From Solibacillus cecembensis (GTDB taxonomy: Bacteria > Bacillota > Bacilli > Bacillales_A > Planococcaceae), in contig NZ_LMBZ01000006.1 in the NCBI RefSeq assembly GCF_001439635.1, positions 128,376-192,375 of the forward strand: a DNA stretch of 64,000 bases, read 5' to 3'. Position 1 is the first letter of the stretch. Each line of letters begins with the position of its first letter. The notes below the pieces were generated by a model. It was not told where the DNA came from. It made no database searches and saw nothing but the letters and a program-made list of their open reading frames with translations. This document shows positions 59,903 to 64,000 of this stretch, one piece after another. Both the position numbers and the translations under genes were made by a program.

Positions 59903-59944
59903 TCTGCTCTCCTTTAAAACAACCTACTTTATTCAGTAATCGAC

Positions 59945-60005
59945 TGAAAAAGGTCCCCAAATAATCTACTCTCTATTTAAAAGAAAGCAAATCACTTGAG
60001 GACCT
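59945..60005 (-). terminator. Riboswitch terminator before purE
   Basis: On the minus strand AGGTCCTCAA pairs with TTGGGGACCT across a loop of about 35 bases, followed by TTTTT. It should form when guanine is bound and stop transcription before purE. Confidence 0.8.
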
Positions 60006-60077
60006 AAAGATGAAAGGATCTGTACATAACTTCATTAGAAGACACACCCTTTGCTTATTTTTCCAAAAGTTGCTTTC

Positions 60078-60145
60078 CCTCATAGTCCGAATTTTTAGGT
60101 TTCGGGTAGAAACGCTAGAGCCATATTATCTAGCATATATGTGGG
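60078..60145 (-). promoter_or_regulatory. Guanine/hypoxanthine riboswitch aptamer
   Basis: The RNA has the purine-aptamer core: AATATGGC, then GTTTCTACC, then CCTAAA and GGACTATG, closed by a P1 stem CCCACATA/TATGAGGG. The base that reads the ligand is C (GACTATG, not GATTATG), so guanine or hypoxanthine is bound. It sits 175 bp before purE with a terminator downstream. Confidence 0.93.
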
Positions 60146-60166
60146 TTTAATGTTTTTCCTTTAGTT

Positions 60167-60195
60167 ATTTTAACAAGGGTTCACAAGAAAAGCAA
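60167..60195 (-). promoter_or_regulatory. Sigma-A promoter of the purine operon
   Basis: TTGCTT (-35), a 17-bp spacer, and TAAAAT (-10) stand just upstream of the riboswitch and just downstream of the PurBoxes. Confidence 0.75.
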
Positions 60196-60199
60196 CGAT

Positions 60200-60245
60200 A
60201 AAATGCGAACGTTACAAATTAAGTCACCGATAATGTTCGGATTTT
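60200..60245. promoter_or_regulatory. Pair of inverted PurBoxes (PurR operator)
   Basis: AAATCCGAACATT on the minus strand fits the consensus AWWWCCGAACWWT exactly. An inverted, weaker box AAATGCGAACGTT lies at 60201-60213. The arrangement matches PurR control regions of Bacillus: repression when PRPP is low. Confidence 0.85.
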
Positions 60246-60261
60246 AGTAACGTGTTATAAA

Positions 60262-60447
60262 TTATTCACTTAAAATGCCTTTAAACATAATTTTTTGACG
60301 TAAATAAGTCGGTTCACCATCTACTAGATGAAACACTGGTTCTTCTTTGCGCCCGAATGGCATATATCCATCTTTGTTCATTCTTTCCAAACATTGCTCA
60401 ATTTTTTCGTTTTCTTGTACTTCATACCAAATCTGTTTTTTAGACAA
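60262..60447 (-). CDS. yebG: NETI-motif protein YebG
   Basis: The 61-residue protein has the NETI-type segment in altered form (VQENEKIEQCLERMNKDGYMPFGRKEEPVFHLVDG). It lies directly upstream of purE, as in B. subtilis. The ribosome site is GGAATG-like. The function is unknown. Confidence 0.85.
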   Translation of the reverse strand: MSKKQIWYEVQENEKIEQCLERMNKDGYMPFGRKEEPVFHLVDGEPTYLRQKIMFKGILSE

Positions 60448-60545
60448 TTTGACTCATTCCTTTCAACACTCTTTATTTTCTTACTATAACATGCGATTAT
60501 TTATTTTTCCCTAGCGCTCAACTAAAGAACAAGAAATAGACATAA

Positions 60546-60595
60546 TAAAAAAAAAACGCATTTATCATTTATAAAATGACAAACACGCCTTTTTC
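60546..60595 (-). terminator. Intrinsic terminator after the LolA-like lipoprotein gene
   Basis: GCGTGTTTGTCATTT pairs with AAATGATAAATGCG on the minus strand and is followed by ten T residues. Confidence 0.85.
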
Positions 60596-61642
60596 TTATT
60601 GTACAAGCTCCATATTTTCAATATAAGCGTAAACTTCCTCAAATGTAGCATCTGGGTGCTCGATCATAACATTGTATGTTACGTTATTTTCCGCCCATTG
60701 GATTAATCGGAAGTTGCCCATCTCCATTTGTTCCCCTTCGACATTACGCACTGTTACCTTCTCTTCAGCTAACGATGCTTCATTATCTATTTGTGCGCTA
60801 GGAAGTATAGCTAATGTCAGCCACTTCTCGCCACCCTTACTATAATTAAACACATATTCTGAGCGATTTTCAGAACCATAATCCTGAATCGTTTCAAGTA
60901 CCAAATCATCATCCGTAAATACTAAAAATGTCCCGAGCTTTTCAATTACCTGCTCTAGCTCTACCTGTTCAAACGTAATCTCCGTATCTAGCTGTTCCAC
61001 TACAGCCCCTTCTGGAACTTCCAGCACAAATAATTCATCCTCTATTGTTGGTGATAGATCAATTACTTTATATTCCGACACCATCTCTATACTCGCACTA
61101 TTAGAAATTGATTTTAGGACCATCCAATTTTCTTTATCAACCCAAATTTCTAAATCGCCAATCAAACTTTTTTCTTTTGTTGTTGCTACAATGTGATAGG
61201 TGTTACGCCCAGCAATTTTTTCTTTACCAGCAATTTTAATATCATGTGTGTCCTCTACTATGTTTAGTAAGATTGAAGCTTGTTCCTTTAATGTTGGCGA
61301 TGTGAAACCTGCTGCTTCATTTGAAATATCATATTGATGTACAATGTTTTCATTCACATCGAGCATCATTATTTTCTGTCCATCATTTACGGTAATAAAA
61401 TGCTCATTATTACTGCCTTGGGTTTCTATACGACGCTTGCCATCCTTTACCCATTCTTTAATCGTCATAGGTTGTTCGTCGCCCATATCCATTACATACT
61501 CACCGTAATACGTTTGTAACGTCGTTGTATCCTGTACCGCCTGATCTAATATTTCTTGAGGCGATAAATTGCTCGTTTCCTCACTACAAGCACCTAACAA
61601 TAGCCCAGCCATTAATATGCTTGCATAAATTAATTTTTTCAT
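60596..61642 (-). CDS. LolA-like/DUF4367 lipoprotein
   Basis: The ATG at 61642 (MKKLIYASILMAGLLLGAC) lies behind AGGAGGAATAAACGC; the frame open to 61699 overlaps the kinase gene without a ribosome site. The 348-residue lipoprotein has its lipobox at LLLGAC (Cys19), a LolA/YdcC-like beta domain (about 25-210) and a C-terminal DUF4367-like domain. It is outside the membrane. It starts four bases after the histidine kinase stop, so it is co-expressed with the two-component system and may sense or process its envelope signal. Confidence 0.85.
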   Translation of the reverse strand: MKKLIYASILMAGLLLGACSEETSNLSPQEILDQAVQDTTTLQTYYGEYVMDMGDEQPMTIKEWVKDGKRRIETQGSNNEHFITVNDGQKIMMLDVNENIVHQYDISNEAAGFTSPTLKEQASILLNIVEDTHDIKIAGKEKIAGRNTYHIVATTKEKSLIGDLEIWVDKENWMVLKSISNSASIEMVSEYKVIDLSPTIEDELFVLEVPEGAVVEQLDTEITFEQVELEQVIEKLGTFLVFTDDDLVLETIQDYGSENRSEYVFNYSKGGEKWLTLAILPSAQIDNEASLAEEKVTVRNVEGEQMEMGNFRLIQWAENNVTYNVMIEHPDATFEEVYAYIENMELVQ

Positions 61643-61646
61643 GCGT

Positions 61647-63095
61647 TTATTCCTCCTTTCTTGGTAACCAACAAATAATAGCTGTTCCTTCATTTTCATG
61701 TGATGTAACTATTACATCCCCACCATGCTTCTCCAGTATTTGCTGTGCGATGCTTAATCCCAATCCTGCTCCTCGCTGTCCATTTTGACTACGCGCTTGA
61801 TCTATTTGATACAACGGTTTAAATAATTGCTGACAATGTTCCGCGGGAATTCCTTTTCCGCTATTTTGGACAATCATATATAAGCCTTCTTGTTTTGTTA
61901 AATGAGACTTTACCCATTCTTTACAATGGGCTGGTATTATAGGTGGCTCAAAGGCCGTAATTTCGATTCGACCAGCCGATTCCGTATATCGCCAAGCATT
62001 TGTTAACAAATTATCTGCAACTCTCATCAACTGCTTTGGATTCACCTCATACATACCCTCTACTTGTATGAACGTACTTACTGTGAATCCCTTATCTTTA
62101 CTTACTTGCTCATAATCAGACAACAGCATGTCAAAATACTCGTCACCTTCTACTTCTACTAAATGCATTTCATAAGAAGGCGATTGCAACAGTGTGTACA
62201 TCATCAAATCGTCTAACATTTGCTTCATGAAATCTGATTTAGTTAATATGACATCTAAATAGTCCTGTTGTTCTTCATTTGATAGCTGCCCGCTTTTCAA
62301 TCCTTCTGTATATGCTTGGATTGATGTGAGTGGTGTTTTTAAATCATGTGATAGACTCGCAATTATAAATTCCTTTTGTCCTTGTTCTTCTTGAATTTGC
62401 TTCCGGGCCAGTTCAATTTCCTGCTGCATCACAAAAAAATTCCACGCCAGTTCACCTAGCTCATCCTTCTTTTCATGCAATGTTGACGGGACTTTTTCTC
62501 CTTTAGCAAATGCCTTCATTTGAAGTATAAGCTCTTTCACTGGACGATTTAATCGGCGGTTTAAAAAGTAAATAATTCCCCCATAGATCACTACAAGCAG
62601 TAAGACAATACCACCTATAACTAAATAGATTTGCGTATTTACCTGTTCGATCCATTCTGTGCGCAGTAAGACAACCTCATAAATACCTACGATTTTCCCC
62701 TTCACATAAATAGGTTCTTTATATGTAAAGGTACGATAATTTTGTTTAAATTCATATAATCCTTGATACAATATCTTTTTATCTTCAAAATTTCCAATCT
62801 GAGTATTCATCGGATTCGATGTATAAAAAATTTGTCCATTACCTCCATAAAGCGAAATTTGTACTTCATTTGATACAAGTGCCTCTAATTCAGAAAAATT
62901 TGCCTCACGCTCATACAGTTCATATTGACTAACAACCTTCTTTATTTTGTTGAGTGTTGAACGCTTTTCAAAATACTCCGAAACTTGCTTATCTTGATAA
63001 TAATTATTAATCGATAAATAAAGTCCATACACCCCAGCTAAAGGTAATAGCATTACGAGTAAATACGTGAGCAGTAACCACGTTTTTATTTTCAT
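61647..63095 (-). CDS. Sensor histidine kinase
   Basis: The 482-residue kinase has membrane segments at about 7-29 and 156-178 around an extracellular sensor domain. HAMP follows (about 180-235), then HisKA with the phospho-acceptor His250 in IIASLSHDLKTPLTSI, and a HATPase domain with NLLTNAWRY, GKGIPAEHC and GAGLGLSIAQQI. It overlaps the response regulator by four bases. The signal is unknown; an envelope signal is likely, given the lipoprotein gene downstream. Confidence 0.93.
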   Translation of the reverse strand: MKIKTWLLLTYLLVMLLPLAGVYGLYLSINNYYQDKQVSEYFEKRSTLNKIKKVVSQYELYEREANFSELEALVSNEVQISLYGGNGQIFYTSNPMNTQIGNFEDKKILYQGLYEFKQNYRTFTYKEPIYVKGKIVGIYEVVLLRTEWIEQVNTQIYLVIGGIVLLLVVIYGGIIYFLNRRLNRPVKELILQMKAFAKGEKVPSTLHEKKDELGELAWNFFVMQQEIELARKQIQEEQGQKEFIIASLSHDLKTPLTSIQAYTEGLKSGQLSNEEQQDYLDVILTKSDFMKQMLDDLMMYTLLQSPSYEMHLVEVEGDEYFDMLLSDYEQVSKDKGFTVSTFIQVEGMYEVNPKQLMRVADNLLTNAWRYTESAGRIEITAFEPPIIPAHCKEWVKSHLTKQEGLYMIVQNSGKGIPAEHCQQLFKPLYQIDQARSQNGQRGAGLGLSIAQQILEKHGGDVIVTSHENEGTAIICWLPRKEE

Positions 63096-63790
63096 AAAAT
63101 CTCACCAATAAAGCGATAGCCTTTTCCCCAGACCGTTTGAATGAAATACGGTGTTTTCACAGAATCCTGCAACTTTTCTCGTAAAGATTTAATATGGACT
63201 GTCACAGTGTTCGTATCCATAAAGCTTGATTGTTGCCACACATGAAGATACAATTGCTCTTTTGTAAATATTTGTCCTGCATTTTGAGCTAATATTTTCA
63301 GAAGTGCAAACTCCTTTTGTGTCAGCGTTAAATCAGTATCATTCAACTCTGCTATATCCGTTGCCCAGTTGATTTTTAATCCATATGCATAGACATCCAT
63401 TTCTGCAACTTGTTGAACTTTATTGTATCTTTGCCATCTACGTAATTGCGAGCTAACACGCGCTTTCAATTCCTCTAATGAAAATGGTTTGGCTAAATAA
63501 TCATCGGCGCCTTGCAAACCTTGTACTTTATCAGCATCTGTATTGCGTGCGCTAATCATAATAATGGGCACATCACTTTCTAGACGTATATGTTCAATTA
63601 ATGTGAGACCATCCATTTCTGGCATCATCCAGTCCAATAGCACTAAATCAAAACAGTTTTGTTTAAAATCATATAATCCTTCTAATCCTGTTGTTGCCAA
63701 ATTTACGTGATAACCTTCTTTATTAAGTGTATCTTTTATAATTCTTGCTATTTCGTAGTCATCTTCTACTAATAATATTTGCTGTAGCAT
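63092..63790 (-). CDS. OmpR-family response regulator
   Basis: The start at 63790 (MLQQILLVEDDYE) lies behind AGGAGG. The 232-residue regulator has a receiver domain with Asp53 (VLLDWMMPEMDG) and a winged-helix DNA-binding domain (about 130-230, LTQKEFALLKILAQNAGQIFTKEQL, TVTVHIKSLREKL, VWGKGYRF). It is the first gene of regulator-kinase-lipoprotein, just downstream of the rRNA operon. Confidence 0.95.
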   Translation of the reverse strand: MLQQILLVEDDYEIARIIKDTLNKEGYHVNLATTGLEGLYDFKQNCFDLVLLDWMMPEMDGLTLIEHIRLESDVPIIMISARNTDADKVQGLQGADDYLAKPFSLEELKARVSSQLRRWQRYNKVQQVAEMDVYAYGLKINWATDIAELNDTDLTLTQKEFALLKILAQNAGQIFTKEQLYLHVWQQSSFMDTNTVTVHIKSLREKLQDSVKTPYFIQTVWGKGYRFIGEIL

Positions 63791-63887
63791 CTTTATTCCT
63801 CCTATCATCAATATAACAGGTGACCTTTATGAATTTTCAAACTTTATATTTTCTTTATTTTCTCATGAAATTTATACTTTTTGATAC

Positions 63888-63927
63888 TAAAAAAGGACTC
63901 AAAGCATTATGCTTTGAGTCCTTTTTA
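63888..63927 (-). terminator. Terminator of the rRNA operon
   Basis: AAAAGGACTCAAAGCAT pairs perfectly with ATGCTTTGAGTCCTTTT, with a U run after it on the minus strand. It lies a few bases after the 5S rRNA 3' end. Confidence 0.92.
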
Positions 63928-63930
63928 AAT

Positions 63931-64000
63931 GTGCGAAGCGATGTCCTACTCTCACAGGGGGAAGCCCCCAACTACCATCGGCGCTAAAGAGCTTAACTTC
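63931..64000 (-). rRNA. rrf: 5S ribosomal RNA, 3' part (5' part outside window)
   Basis: On the minus strand the sequence reads GAAGTTAAGCTCTTTAGCGC, then CGATGGTAGTTGGGGGCTTC and TGTGAGAGTAGGACATCGC, which is the conserved middle and 3' end of Bacillales 5S rRNA. The rest of an rRNA operon should lie to the right. Confidence 0.95.

Overview
The window is AT-rich chromosomal DNA of a low-GC Gram-positive bacterium (Bacillota, Bacillales). Three things support this: strong AGGAGG ribosome-binding sites, a pcrB-pcrA-ligA-camS block and gatCAB in the order known from Bacillus subtilis (yerA-yerB-yerC-pcrB-pcrA-ligA-yerH ... gatCAB ... dgkB, yefA), and a purine operon preceded by yebG, PurBoxes and a guanine riboswitch. 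The codon style, the CydS-type small subunit, the DUF4003-like protein and the intergenic repeats suggest a Solibacillus/Lysinibacillus-like member of the Caryophanaceae; that placement is inference.

Bases 1-13,400 are accessory DNA beside the 3' end of rlmD. They hold the end of a Fur-controlled siderophore-binding lipoprotein gene, an HD phosphohydrolase, a secreted GH26-like glycosidase that seems to start at ATT, a P-loop ATPase, a MerR regulator next to a divergent acetyltransferase, a membrane-anchored amidohydrolase with its TetR regulator, and a large coiled-coil protein. Three short sequences resembling the last codons of rlmD, each next to a long hairpin, lie in this region in the same orientation as the intact gene. 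It looks like an integration hotspot that grew by repeated insertions; no recombinase is left in view.

Bases 13,388-34,700 hold rlmD, the cytochrome bd oxidase genes cydA-cydB-cydS (cydS encodes only 34 residues), dgkB, a thioredoxin-like gene, an oligopeptide permease operon (oppA-BCDF), a proline-use cluster (P5C dehydrogenase, an unusual RocR/NtrC-type regulator without the GAFTGA loop, proline dehydrogenase, putP), a DUF4003-like protein, a ROK kinase, a candidate small RNA and an acetyltransferase.

Bases 34,871-48,303 hold the housekeeping block gatCAB, camS, ligA, pcrA, pcrB, yerC, yerB and yerA, all on the minus strand. Bases 48,530-60,250 hold the purine operon purE-K-S-Q-L-F-M-N-H-D with PurBoxes, promoter, riboswitch and terminator. 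purB and purC are absent between purK and purS. Between purH and purD lies the most striking object of the window: five hairpins with different stems but almost the same apical loop (UGGYCGG), preceded by a possible -10 box and followed by an intrinsic terminator. It is a candidate structured RNA that I do not recognise.

The right end carries yebG, a LolA-like lipoprotein gene in an operon with a histidine kinase and response regulator, and the terminator and 3' part of a 5S rRNA gene. A family of structured intergenic repeats (about 70-250 bp) occurs at least six times between 25 and 54 kb, and its end often supplies the stop codon of the neighbouring gene.
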